Shown: piece after piece, positions 1 to 7,096 of the stretch
Position numbering within the stretch: position 1 is the first letter of the stretch
Layout of the letters: each line of letters begins with the position of its first letter
From: Aromatoleum aromaticum EbN1
Lineage (GTDB): Bacteria; Pseudomonadota; Gammaproteobacteria; Burkholderiales; Rhodocyclaceae
Direction: 5' to 3'
NCBI RefSeq assembly: GCF_000025965.1
Contig: NC_006513.1
Location: forward strand, 1,054,001 to 1,118,000
DNA: 64,000 nucleotides
Notes under the pieces: model-generated
What the model saw: only the letters and a program-made list of their open reading frames with translations
What the model was told of the DNA's origin: nothing
The model's database searches: none
Made by a program: the position numbers and the translations under genes

Positions 1-457
1 CATAGCGCGCCTCGAGGTCCGTCATCGGGATCTCGACGTCCGAGTCGCCCAGTTCCGGGAACACCACGCGGGCGATGTTGCGCTGCGCATCGCGGCCGAT
101 CAACATGCACGAGGAGCGGCCGTGGAGCAGCAGGACGACGGGAAACAACGCATCGTTCAGGGCGTCGAGCGGGCATCGGACAATGCTGCTGTTCAGGCCC
201 GCACGCTTTGCCGCGCGTGCAAACAGCGACGGCGGCAGGCGGGAGCCGTCGAGCGGCAAACCGGCAACGGCCGCATCACGCGTCAGGTTGCCGCCGTAAG
301 CGCGCGCAAGCAGCAGCAGGCACTCGAGGAGAGGGTCGCCGGATGCCGGTGCAGCTGCATCGGCGGGCGACGGTTCGGCGCGCGCCCGCTCCGACTCTTC
401 CACGGATCCCATCTCCGCGAGAACGCAGTCACCAGAACGTTCGTCCGCTTCTGCCAC
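1..457 (-). CDS. Type I secretion ABC transporter (LapB-like), N-terminal part only
   Basis: The window cuts this gene, leaving only the start of a minus-strand protein. After a variable Ala/Glu-rich leader, the readable part is a degenerate peptidase-C39-like domain as found at the N terminus of LapB/RtxB-type ABC exporters: the pattern LLECLLLLARAYGG, then LFARAAKRAGL, then FPVVLLLHGRSSCMLIGRD, ending at DLEARY. The Cys of true C39 proteases is not evident, which fits the non-proteolytic C39-like domain of adhesin and RTX exporters. The membrane and ATPase domains would lie beyond base 1. Start uncertain: GTG at 457 or ATG at 412. Such proteins work in the inner membrane with a membrane-fusion protein and an outer-membrane TolC-like channel. 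The family call rests on pattern recognition of about 130 residues. Confidence 0.72.
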   Translation of the reverse strand, partial: MAEADERSGDCVLAEMGSVEESERARAEPSPADAAAPASGDPLLECLLLLARAYGGNLTRDAAVAGLPLDGSRLPPSLFARAAKRAGLNSSIVRCPLDALNDALFPVVLLLHGRSSCMLIGRDAQRNIARVVFPELGDSDVEIPMTDLEARY

Positions 458-706
458 ACGCTCTCCGCCCGGAATACTGGAAACAGGACCGGCAACACGC
501 GGCTTCACGCCACTCGTTGCCTCGAACAAATTGTTACATCACTCGCAGCACCGGCTCGTGACAAGCTTCTCACTTCAGCGCCGGAGACCGTGCCGCTTTA
601 CCCTCGCTCCCATGGCGGCCGTCCGGGCAATGCAAATCGTATTGGCGGAAATGCCGGTCGCACAAAGAAGAGCATGCCGCATCAGCACGTCGCGGAGCCC
701 CGCCAT

Positions 707-729
707 GAAATGCTACAATGTTGCATTAG
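707..729. promoter_or_regulatory. Candidate Zur operator upstream of zur-znu
   Basis: The core at 709-727 is a near-perfect inverted repeat, AATGC-t-ACA-a-TGT-t-GCATT, and the flanking bases extend the match to the enterobacterial Zur consensus (left half GAAATG, right half CATT). It lies 26 bases before the chosen zur ATG (756), where an autoregulated Zur promoter is expected. It covers the stretch right after an upstream in-frame ATG at 705, which argues against that ATG as the start. This is a pattern match only. Confidence 0.6.
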
Positions 730-755
730 TGACGCCCTGCTCCTCGGCCCCAGCC

Positions 756-1208
756 ATGCCCGCCCCGACCCTCCCTTCCGAAAAAAGCGCTGCCGCATTG
801 ATCACCGCGTGCGGGGGACGCATCACGCGCACGCGCCTCGCAGTGCTCGGGATCCTGCACGACAGCGCCCATTCGCTGAGCCATGACGACATCGCGGCGC
901 AACTGCTTGCGCTCGACGTGCATCACGACCGCGTGACGCTCTACCGCACGCTCGACTGGCTCGTCGAGCAGGGACTCGCGCATCGCGTCAGCGGGCTGGA
1001 CCGCGCGTGGCGCTTCAACAGCGGCGGCGACGACGCCGGTGCGCACGCACATTTCCATTGCGACCGCTGCGGTCACGTCGTGTGTCTGGAATCGATACGC
1101 CCGGACGAGAGCCTTGCTCTGCCTGCGGGATATCGCCCCGAGCGGGCCGAACTCGTCTTCCATGGCACGTGCCCGGACTGCGGCCGGCGGCGGGCCGAAG
1201 ACGCATGA
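756..1208 (+). CDS. zur: Zinc uptake regulator, Fur family
   Basis: A 150-residue Fur-family repressor: an N-terminal winged helix (ITRTRLAVLGIL, then RVTLYRTLDWLVEQGLAHRV) and a C-terminal metal-binding and dimerisation half with two CxxC pairs (CDRCGH and CPDCGRR) and a His-rich AHAHFHCDRC stretch. It is assigned to Zur rather than Fur because it heads an operon with znuC, znuB and znuA and is preceded by a Zur-like palindrome. ATG at 756 was preferred over in-frame ATG 705, which sits just before the palindrome. Its TGA overlaps the next ATG (ATGA at 1205-1208), so translation is probably coupled. It should repress its own operon when zinc is sufficient. Confidence 0.88.
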   Translation: MPAPTLPSEKSAAALITACGGRITRTRLAVLGILHDSAHSLSHDDIAAQLLALDVHHDRVTLYRTLDWLVEQGLAHRVSGLDRAWRFNSGGDDAGAHAHFHCDRCGHVVCLESIRPDESLALPAGYRPERAELVFHGTCPDCGRRRAEDA

Positions 1209-1459
1209 GCGCCTGCGAACACGGCGCTTCCCGCGATGAACCTGCCCCTCACCCGACAATGAATCCCGCACACTCTCCGGCCGCCGCAACCGTAGCGCAC
1301 AGTCACGTTCCCCCTGGCCGGCACGCTCCGCTCGTGCCTCCTCACCTTCACGTCTCGTTCGGCTCGTCGGTTCTCGTACAGGGCGTCGGCACGCGGCTCG
1401 CCCTCGCCGCTGCCGGCGCCGCGCTGCTGTGGATCACGATCGGCTGGGCGCTGTCATGA
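1205..1459 (+). CDS. His-rich small single-pass membrane protein in the zinc operon
   Basis: An 84-residue protein I do not recognise. Its first 55 or so residues are Pro/Ala/His-rich with eight histidines, including AHSH and PHLH; the C-terminal part is one hydrophobic segment (roughly residues 62-83, LALAAAGAALLWITIGWAL) ending the protein. Both ends are locked into the operon: ATGA overlaps join it to zur (1205-1208) and to znuC (1456-1459). Such tight coupling argues that it is a real gene rather than a chance frame. The composition suggests an inner-membrane protein with a metal-binding tail that may assist zinc delivery or sensing for ZnuCB. That role is inference from sequence and position; no known family is claimed. 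Confidence 0.65.
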   Translation: MSACEHGASRDEPAPHPTMNPAHSPAAATVAHSHVPPGRHAPLVPPHLHVSFGSSVLVQGVGTRLALAAAGAALLWITIGWALS

Positions 1460-2223
1460 AACGCGACACCGACGTCCCGGCGCTGCGCCTGGAAAACCTC
1501 ACGCTCGGCTACGACCGCCACCCGGCTGTACACCACCTCAGCTGCGACATTGCGAGCGGCGCGCTGGTCGCGATCGTCGGCCCGAACGGCGCCGGCAAAT
1601 CGACGCTGCTCAAGGCGCTGACCGGCGAACTTTCACCTCTGCAAGGGACTTTCCGGCTGAAGGCCGGCCGCGAAGGCGTCGCCTACCTGCCGCAGCAAAG
1701 CGAGATGGACCGCAGCTTTCCGGTATGCGTCTTCGACATGGTCGCGATGGGATTGTGGCGCGACATCGGCGCGTTCGGTGGCCTGCGTCGCAGCCAGGCC
1801 GCGCGGGTGCACGCGGCGCTCGCCGCAGTCGGCCTGTCCGGCTTCGAGGCGCGCCAGATCGGCGCGCTGTCGGGCGGACAGCTGCAGCGTGCGCGCTTCG
1901 CCCGGATGATGCTCCAGGACGCGTCGCTGCTGCTGCTCGACGAGCCGTTCAACGCCATCGATACCCGCACCATCGAGGATCTGGTCGCGATCGTCCTCGG
2001 CTGGCATGCCGAAGGCCGGACGATTCTCGCGGTACTGCACGACCTGGAGCTCGTGCGCCGGCACTTTCCCGAATGTCTGCTGCTTGCGCGCGAGCCGGTC
2101 GGCTTCGGCCCGACCGCCGAAGTCCTCACCAGCGAGCGCCTCGCGATCGCGCGTCGCCTCGCAAGCGATTTCGATGACGCGGCCCGCGTCTGTCAGCGAC
2201 AACCCGAGCGGGAGACCGCATGA
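1456..2223 (+). CDS. znuC: Zinc ABC transporter ATPase ZnuC
   Basis: A 255-residue ABC ATPase energising high-affinity zinc import. Walker A is GPNGAGKST, the signature is LSGGQLQRARFARM and Walker B is LLLLDEPFNAID, followed by the switch His in AVLHDLE. The Q-loop region reads AYLPQQSEMD. It overlaps the small upstream gene and znuB (ATGA at 2220-2223), giving the order ZnuC ATPase, ZnuB permease, ZnuA binding protein. Manganese/iron relatives (MntB, SitB) are similar in sequence, but the upstream Zur-type regulator favours zinc. Confidence 0.88.
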   Translation: MKRDTDVPALRLENLTLGYDRHPAVHHLSCDIASGALVAIVGPNGAGKSTLLKALTGELSPLQGTFRLKAGREGVAYLPQQSEMDRSFPVCVFDMVAMGLWRDIGAFGGLRRSQAARVHAALAAVGLSGFEARQIGALSGGQLQRARFARMMLQDASLLLLDEPFNAIDTRTIEDLVAIVLGWHAEGRTILAVLHDLELVRRHFPECLLLAREPVGFGPTAEVLTSERLAIARRLASDFDDAARVCQRQPERETA

Positions 2224-3089
2224 TCACTGACGCGCTGTTCACGCCGTTTTCCGACTTCGAATTCATGCGCCGCGGCCTCGCGGGATGCCTCGCGCTCGCG
2301 CTGGGCGCGACGCCGGTCGGAGTGTTCCTGCTGCTGCGCCGCATGAGCCTGATGGGCGACGCGATGGCGCACGCGATCCTGCCAGGCGCGGCGCTGGGCT
2401 ACCTTGCGTTCGGCCTGTCGCTCGGCGCGATGACGCTCGGCGGAATCATCGCCGGGCTGGTCGTCGCGCTCGCCGCGGGGCTCGTCGCACGCTCGTCGAT
2501 CCTCAAGGAGGACGCGAGCCTCGCCGCGTTCTACCTGCTGTCGATCGCAACCGGAGTGATGATCGTGTCGCTGCGCGGGCGCAACCTCGACCTGCTGCAC
2601 GTGCTGTTCGGCTCGGTGCTCGCCCTCGACGACAACTCGCTGCTGCTGATCAGCGCGATCTCGACGCTGACGCTGTTCGCGCTGGCGCTGCTCTACCGCC
2701 CCTTGGTGATCGAATGTTTCGATGCCGCGTTCCTGCGCAGCGTCAGCGGCACGAGCCCGGTCGCCCACTATGGCTTCCTGGTCCTCGTCGTGCTGAATCT
2801 CGTGAGCGGCTTTCACGCGCTCGGGACGCTGATGGCCGTGGGCATCATGATCCTCCCCGCCGCCGCGGCGCGGCTGTGGGTCAGGCGCCTGCCCACGATG
2901 CTGGCGCTGGCGATCCTGATCGCCCTGGCGAGCGGCATCGGCGGACTGCTCGCGTCGTTTCATGCCGACGTCCCGGCCGGACCGGCGATCATCCTGGCTG
3001 CCGGCGCGGTCTATCTGCTGTCGCTCGCGCTGGCGCCCGGCGGCATGCTCGGGGCGCGGCTCGAGCGCCGCCCGCATCTCGAATCCTAA
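2220..3089 (+). CDS. znuB: Zinc ABC transporter permease ZnuB
   Basis: A 289-residue ABC-3 family integral membrane protein with about eight hydrophobic segments. It contains the conserved RRMSLMGDAMAHAILPG stretch near residues 40-56, typical of the ZnuB/MntC family, and ends in an Arg-rich tail. It overlaps znuC by four bases. It forms the inner-membrane channel of the zinc importer with ZnuC on the cytoplasmic side and ZnuA delivering the ion in the periplasm. Confidence 0.88.
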   Translation: MITDALFTPFSDFEFMRRGLAGCLALALGATPVGVFLLLRRMSLMGDAMAHAILPGAALGYLAFGLSLGAMTLGGIIAGLVVALAAGLVARSSILKEDASLAAFYLLSIATGVMIVSLRGRNLDLLHVLFGSVLALDDNSLLLISAISTLTLFALALLYRPLVIECFDAAFLRSVSGTSPVAHYGFLVLVVLNLVSGFHALGTLMAVGIMILPAAAARLWVRRLPTMLALAILIALASGIGGLLASFHADVPAGPAIILAAGAVYLLSLALAPGGMLGARLERRPHLES

Positions 3090-3112
3090 ACCGCCCTGTC
3101 GCCACGCTACCG

Positions 3113-4024
3113 ATGAATCATCTGAAAATCGCCCTCCTCGCCGCGCTCGCGCTCGGTCTTGCACTCGCTGCCCCCGCGCTGCGCGCCGCACCGCTCGAAG
3201 TGGTCGCGAGTTTCAGCATCCTCGGCGACTTCGTCACTCGCGTCGGAGGAGAACGTGTCGCCGTGACGACGCTCGTGGGCGCCGGCGCCGACGCCCACAA
3301 CTACCAGCCTCGCCCTTCCGACGCCCGCCGCCTCGGCAACGCGCGGCTCATCGTCGCCAATGGCCTCGGCTTCGACGCGTGGATCGAGCGCCTGGCGCAA
3401 TCGGCGGGTTACCGGGGCCGGATCCTGATCGCCAGCGCCGGGATCCGGCCGCTCGCGGAGGAGGACGAACATGGACATGCCCACGAAGGCGCCGTGGACC
3501 CGCACGCATGGCAGGACGTCTCGAACGCGATCCGTTACGTCGCCAATATCGCCGAGGCGCTGAGCCAGGCCGATCCGGCCGGCGCTGCCGTCTACCGGCA
3601 GAACGCCGCTCGTTACATCGCGGAACTGGAAGCCCTCGACGCGACGATCCGCCGCACGCTGGCGACGGTGCCGGCGGAGCGGCGCAAGGTCGTCAGCTCG
3701 CACGACGCTTTCGGCTACTTCAGCCACGCCTACGACGTGCGGTTCCTCGCCGCCGCCGGAGTCAGCACCCAGTCCGAGCCTTCGGCAGGCGGCATCGCGC
3801 AGCTGATCCGCCAGCTACGGCGCGAGAAAGCCCCTGCCGTGTTCGTCGAGAGCATCAGTGATCCGCGTCTGGCCGAACGCATCAGCCATGAGAGCGGCGC
3901 GCGGCTCGGCGGGATGCTGTACTCGGACGCGCTATCGAACGCCGACGGTCCCGCACCGACCTACCTCGACATGATGCGTCACAACCTCGAGACGCTGATA
4001 AAAGGATTGGCGCCGCCGCCGTGA
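3113..4024 (+). CDS. znuA: Zinc ABC transporter periplasmic binding protein ZnuA
   Basis: A 303-residue cluster A-I metal-binding protein with an N-terminal signal peptide (about 25 residues, cut near ALRAAP). Putative metal ligands are visible: the His of DAHNYQP, the His of VDPHAW, the His of SSHDAFGYF and an acidic residue in YSDAL. A short charged His loop (EDEHGHAHEG) precedes DPHAW; ZnuA proteins often carry a longer His-rich loop there. The gene starts 23 bases after znuB and closes the operon. A few bases separate it from the convergent egtB-like gene. Confidence 0.88.
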   Translation: MNHLKIALLAALALGLALAAPALRAAPLEVVASFSILGDFVTRVGGERVAVTTLVGAGADAHNYQPRPSDARRLGNARLIVANGLGFDAWIERLAQSAGYRGRILIASAGIRPLAEEDEHGHAHEGAVDPHAWQDVSNAIRYVANIAEALSQADPAGAAVYRQNAARYIAELEALDATIRRTLATVPAERRKVVSSHDAFGYFSHAYDVRFLAAAGVSTQSEPSAGGIAQLIRQLRREKAPAVFVESISDPRLAERISHESGARLGGMLYSDALSNADGPAPTYLDMMRHNLETLIKGLAPPP

Positions 4025-4043
4025 GCGCCTGTCGCGACGTATT

Positions 4044-5345
4044 TCAGTCGCCGTCCTCGGCGAGGCGAAAGCCCTGGAACTGCCAGCGCTCGTGCGGACA
4101 GAAGAAATTCCGGTAGGTCGGGCGCACATGGTCGGCAGGCGTCGCGCATGAACCGCCGCGCAGCACCATCTGGCTGCACATGAACTTGCCGTTGTACTCG
4201 CCCAGCGCGCCCGCTGCGGCATGGAAGCCCGGATACGGCAGATACGCCGAGGCGGTGTGTTCCCACACGTCGCCATAGAGCTGGCGCAGGCCTTCCCCGG
4301 CGTCGGCGACGACGGGATGGAAATGACCGGCCTCGCGGAAGTTTCCGCTCACCGCTCGGCCTGCAGCAGCCACTTCCCATTCGGCCTCGCTCGGCAGGCG
4401 CCGCCCCGACCATGTCGCGAAGGCATCCGCTTCGTAGTAGCTGACGTGGCAGACCGGTTCATCCGGATGCACGCGGCGCATCCCGCCGAGCGTGAACTGC
4501 CACCATTCGCCTTCGATGCGCTCCCAGTACAGCGGACTGCTCCACTCCGACTGCTTGACCCGCGCCCAGCCGTCCGACAGCCACAGCGCCGGATTGGCAT
4601 AGCCGCCGGATTCCATGAAGGCGAGATACTCGCCGTTGGTCACCGGCCGGGACGCCAGCCGGAAAGGGTCGAGCCACACGCGATGGCGCGGACGCTCGTT
4701 GTCGTACGCGAATCGTTCCCCGGCATCGCCGATTTCGCACAGGCCGCCGCCAAAATCCATCCACTCGAGCGAGCTGCGCGAACGCGCCGGCGCCATCGCG
4801 ACGTCTGCGCGGTAGGCGGGACGCAGGGGATTGACGCTGAAATTGCGCTTGATGTCGGTCAGCAGCAATTCCTGATGCTGCTGTTCGTGGTTCAGCCCGA
4901 TTTCGAGCCGCTCGAGGATTTCCGGCCACGGCCGATCGCGACGGTCGTCGAGCAGCTCGAGCATGTGGCGATCGACGTGGGCGCGATAGCGATAGATTTC
5001 CTCGACGGTCGGCCGGGAAAGGAACCCTCGCGCCGCGCGCGGATGAAAAGCACCGATCTGCTCGTAATAGGAATTGAACAGGACCCGATACGCAGGATCG
5101 AACTCGACGTAAGCCGGTGAGTATTCGCGCAGGATGAAAGTCTCGAAGAACCAGCTCACGTGAGCCAGGTGCCACTTGGCCGGGCTCGCCTCGTCGGCGG
5201 CCTGGATGACGAAATCCTCGACGCACAACGGCGCGACCAGCGCTTCGCTGTTCGCCCGGATGTCGCGATATGCCCTGCTGCATGCCTCGCGCAATGCCTC
5301 CGGATCTGCGTCGGCCATCTCGCCGACCATCCGCAATCGCCTCAT
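4044..5345 (-). CDS. egtB: EgtB/SenA-family non-heme iron sulfoxide or selenoxide synthase
   Basis: A 433-residue two-domain protein: an N-terminal DinB-like helical domain followed by a formylglycine-enzyme (FGE-sulfatase) fold. Likely iron ligands are His62 (WHLAHVSWFFE) and His153/His157 (LNHEQQHQE). The C-terminal domain has the usual RPVTNGEY, WSGRRLPSEAEWE, YGDVWEHTAS and RGGSCATP blocks. EgtB joins a sulfur donor to trimethylhistidine in ergothioneine synthesis; SenA does the equivalent with a selenosugar. No EgtD methyltransferase is present in the window, so EgtB versus SenA is unresolved. ATG at 5345 has a GGGAGGT ribosome site 7-8 bases ahead, which decides against the longer frame. 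It lies 38 bases downstream of a TauE/SafE exporter, probably co-transcribed. Confidence 0.8.
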   Translation of the reverse strand: MRRLRMVGEMADADPEALREACSRAYRDIRANSEALVAPLCVEDFVIQAADEASPAKWHLAHVSWFFETFILREYSPAYVEFDPAYRVLFNSYYEQIGAFHPRAARGFLSRPTVEEIYRYRAHVDRHMLELLDDRRDRPWPEILERLEIGLNHEQQHQELLLTDIKRNFSVNPLRPAYRADVAMAPARSRSSLEWMDFGGGLCEIGDAGERFAYDNERPRHRVWLDPFRLASRPVTNGEYLAFMESGGYANPALWLSDGWARVKQSEWSSPLYWERIEGEWWQFTLGGMRRVHPDEPVCHVSYYEADAFATWSGRRLPSEAEWEVAAAGRAVSGNFREAGHFHPVVADAGEGLRQLYGDVWEHTASAYLPYPGFHAAAGALGEYNGKFMCSQMVLRGGSCATPADHVRPTYRNFFCPHERWQFQGFRLAEDGD

Positions 5346-5383
5346 CACTCGACCTCCCTGCGCCGCCCGCAAACCCGCCGGAC

Positions 5384-6190
5384 TCAAAAGAAAATCGCGT
5401 GCAGCATCTTCGCGCACAGCAGGATCAGCACGCCCGCAAACACCTTCTTCAGCGTTGCGACCGGCAACTGGTGGGCAAGTTTCGCGCCGACCGGAGCGGT
5501 GAACATGCTCACGCCGCTGACCAGCAGCAACGCCGGCAGGTAGATGAAGCCCAGGCTGTGTTCCGGCATTCCCGTGCCATCCCAGCCATTGACGAGGTAA
5601 CCCACGGTTCCTGCGAGCGCGATCGGCAAACCGATCGCCGCCGACGTGCCGATCGCGTTATGGACCTTGACGTTGCACCAGGTCATGAACGGCACGGACA
5701 ACGAGCCTCCGCCGATCGCGACAAGGGCGGATACGCCTCCGATCCCTGCCCCGACCGCGCTCATGCCGAGCAATCCCGGCAGATCGCGCGACGGCTTCGG
5801 CTTGATGTTCGCGAGCATCTGCAGCGCCACGTAAGCCATGAAGCCGGCAAAGAAGATCGCCAGCGGCTCGGACGCGACCCGGGACGCGATGAAGGTCGCG
5901 GCAAAGGTGCCGAGCAGGATTCCGGGAGTGATGCTGCGCACGACGTCCCAGCGCACCGCGCCGTGGCGATGATGGGCGCGCAGACTCGACAGCGAAGTCA
6001 TCACGATCGCCGCCATCGACGTGCCGAGTGCGAGGTGCACCACGTTGTCGGCCGAGAAACCCTGCGCGATGAAGAGGCTGGTCAGCACCGGCACCATGAT
6101 TCCGCCGCCGCCGACACCGAGCAGGCCGGCAAAGAAACCGACGAACGCGCCGAGCACAAGGTAGCTCAACCACCACACATCGAAAACCAT
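5384..6190 (-). CDS. TauE/SafE family anion (sulfite/sulfonate) exporter
   Basis: A 268-residue inner-membrane protein with about eight transmembrane segments and the duplicated glycine-rich motifs of the family (GLLGVGGGGIMVPVL near residue 20 and SALVAIGGGSLSVPF near the middle). Family members export sulfite, sulfoacetate or other small organic anions, but the substrate cannot be read from sequence. It is 38 bases upstream of the EgtB/SenA-like gene on the same strand, which makes a sulfur-related role attractive but unproven. The start at 6190 begins MVFDVWW; an alternative 10 residues upstream exists. Confidence 0.78.
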   Translation of the reverse strand: MVFDVWWLSYLVLGAFVGFFAGLLGVGGGGIMVPVLTSLFIAQGFSADNVVHLALGTSMAAIVMTSLSSLRAHHRHGAVRWDVVRSITPGILLGTFAATFIASRVASEPLAIFFAGFMAYVALQMLANIKPKPSRDLPGLLGMSAVGAGIGGVSALVAIGGGSLSVPFMTWCNVKVHNAIGTSAAIGLPIALAGTVGYLVNGWDGTGMPEHSLGFIYLPALLLVSGVSMFTAPVGAKLAHQLPVATLKKVFAGVLILLCAKMLHAIFF

Positions 6191-6230
6191 GCTTCCCGTC
6201 CCATCAGCGGACGTTGCCAATGGAAAACGC

Positions 6231-6272
6231 CCGCAAAAACAAGAGAGGCACGGACCGCAATCCGTGCCTCTC
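6231..6272 (-). terminator. Rho-independent terminator after 6S RNA
   Basis: On the minus strand a perfect 12-bp stem (arms 6243-6254 and 6261-6272, 6-base loop) is followed within a few bases by a run rich in T (6235-6239). It sits between the 6S RNA and the exporter gene and would terminate the small RNA. Confidence 0.75.
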
Positions 6273-6277
6273 AGTTT

Positions 6278-6458
6278 GGCCCCCCACCTGTTTCGTCTCC
6301 GCCGGCATCCTGAACCTGGGGTTCAGGGAGGTCGCTTTCCTTCCGCATCAGGCTCACCCGGCGAGGGGCGAGCACACCTGCGGCATCCATGGTCCGCGAC
6401 CAAGTCTCTCGACATTGGTCCAAGGAATCTACGACTTCAACGAACAGGCGGGGGATTG
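6278..6458 (-). ncRNA. ssrS: 6S RNA
   Basis: A noncoding stretch downstream of zapA, the usual location of ssrS in proteobacteria. On the minus strand the 5' end (6454-6441, CCCCCGCCTGTTCG) pairs with the 3' end (6294-6279, CGAAACAGGTGGGGGG), closing the rod-like structure. Inside is the conserved hairpin with CCTGAACCCCAGGTTCAGG, followed by GCCGGCGG, matching the 3' half of the Escherichia coli 6S RNA pattern. A strong terminator follows. 6S RNA mimics an open promoter and binds the sigma-70 RNA polymerase holoenzyme in stationary phase. The ends are estimated from the closing stem. Confidence 0.85.
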
Positions 6459-6504
6459 ATCTTTCAACTCACGCCAAGCCTTTCGAACTCGCGCCAAGCC
6501 TTTG

Positions 6505-6807
6505 TCAGAAAAGCTTTTCCCGCTGCGCGAGCACCCCGTCGAGGCGTGCATTTACGAAATTGATTCTACGCTTCACGGCCTGCATGTCAAACCCGCCGGT
6601 GCGCTGAAACTGCAAGAATTCGTGGGCGATGTTCAGCGCGGTCATCATCGCGAGTTTCTCACCCGACGCATGCGTCTTGCCGGCCACGCCGGTGAGTTTT
6701 TCGTCGAGATAGGAAACCGCCGCGAGCAGATCTTCCCTGTCTTCCGAGCGACAGGTCACGGAGTAGGCCTTGCCGAGCAACGTGATGTCGAGTGTGTCCG
6801 AGGGCAT
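6505..6807 (-). CDS. zapA: Cell division protein ZapA
   Basis: A 100-residue ZapA: an N-terminal beta domain (DITLLGKAYSVTCRSEDREDLLAAVSYLDEK in fragments) and a C-terminal coiled coil ending QREKLF. ZapA binds FtsZ, bundles protofilaments and stabilises the Z ring. The start at 6807 (MPSDTLD) leaves a one-base gap after the stop of the small coiled-coil gene upstream, so the two are co-translated. The order coiled-coil gene, zapA, ssrS is common in this group. Confidence 0.88.
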   Translation of the reverse strand: MPSDTLDITLLGKAYSVTCRSEDREDLLAAVSYLDEKLTGVAGKTHASGEKLAMMTALNIAHEFLQFQRTGGFDMQAVKRRINFVNARLDGVLAQREKLF

Positions 6808-6808
6808 G

Positions 6809-7003
6809 TCAGGATTCCGGCAATTGTTCGAGCAGCGATTCGAGTTTGCCCGTCGCGAAACGCACCTTCTCGGCCAGCGCCCGGTTATCGGCCTCCAGCC
6901 GGGCAACCCGGCTCCGCAGTTCGCGTATTTCGACCCTGCCCGATTCGTACAGGCCGATCAGCTGTTCGAGCTGGCTCTCGAGCTTGTTCAGTTCTGCGTC
7001 CAT
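6809..7003 (-). CDS. Small coiled-coil protein upstream of zapA (TIGR02449-like)
   Basis: A 64-residue protein, almost wholly one coiled coil with heptad leucines (LNKLESQLEQLIGLYESG, then LRSRVARLEADNRALAEKV). It resembles the short ZapB-like/TIGR02449 proteins often encoded immediately ahead of zapA. The ATG at 7003 (MDAELNK) was chosen over an upstream ATG that would add an Arg/Pro-rich leader. A divisome role is inferred from position and coiled-coil character. Confidence 0.75.
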   Translation of the reverse strand: MDAELNKLESQLEQLIGLYESGRVEIRELRSRVARLEADNRALAEKVRFATGKLESLLEQLPES

Positions 7004-7096
7004 GCGCCGGATGGTAGAGGGCGGCCGCCAGGGGGTCAAGAAGGGCTGTCGGCGTGCACCATCCCCGCGCCTTCACCGGATTCCGTCCGCCTCGGG

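Noticed and set aside
122-886. Plus-strand frame of 254 codons at the left edge
   Set aside because: Runs opposite the readable C39-like domain and across the Zur operator; Arg/His-rich and without a domain.
6189-6563. Small plus-strand frames over the 6S RNA region
   Set aside because: They cross the terminator and the 6S structure; no conserved protein pattern.
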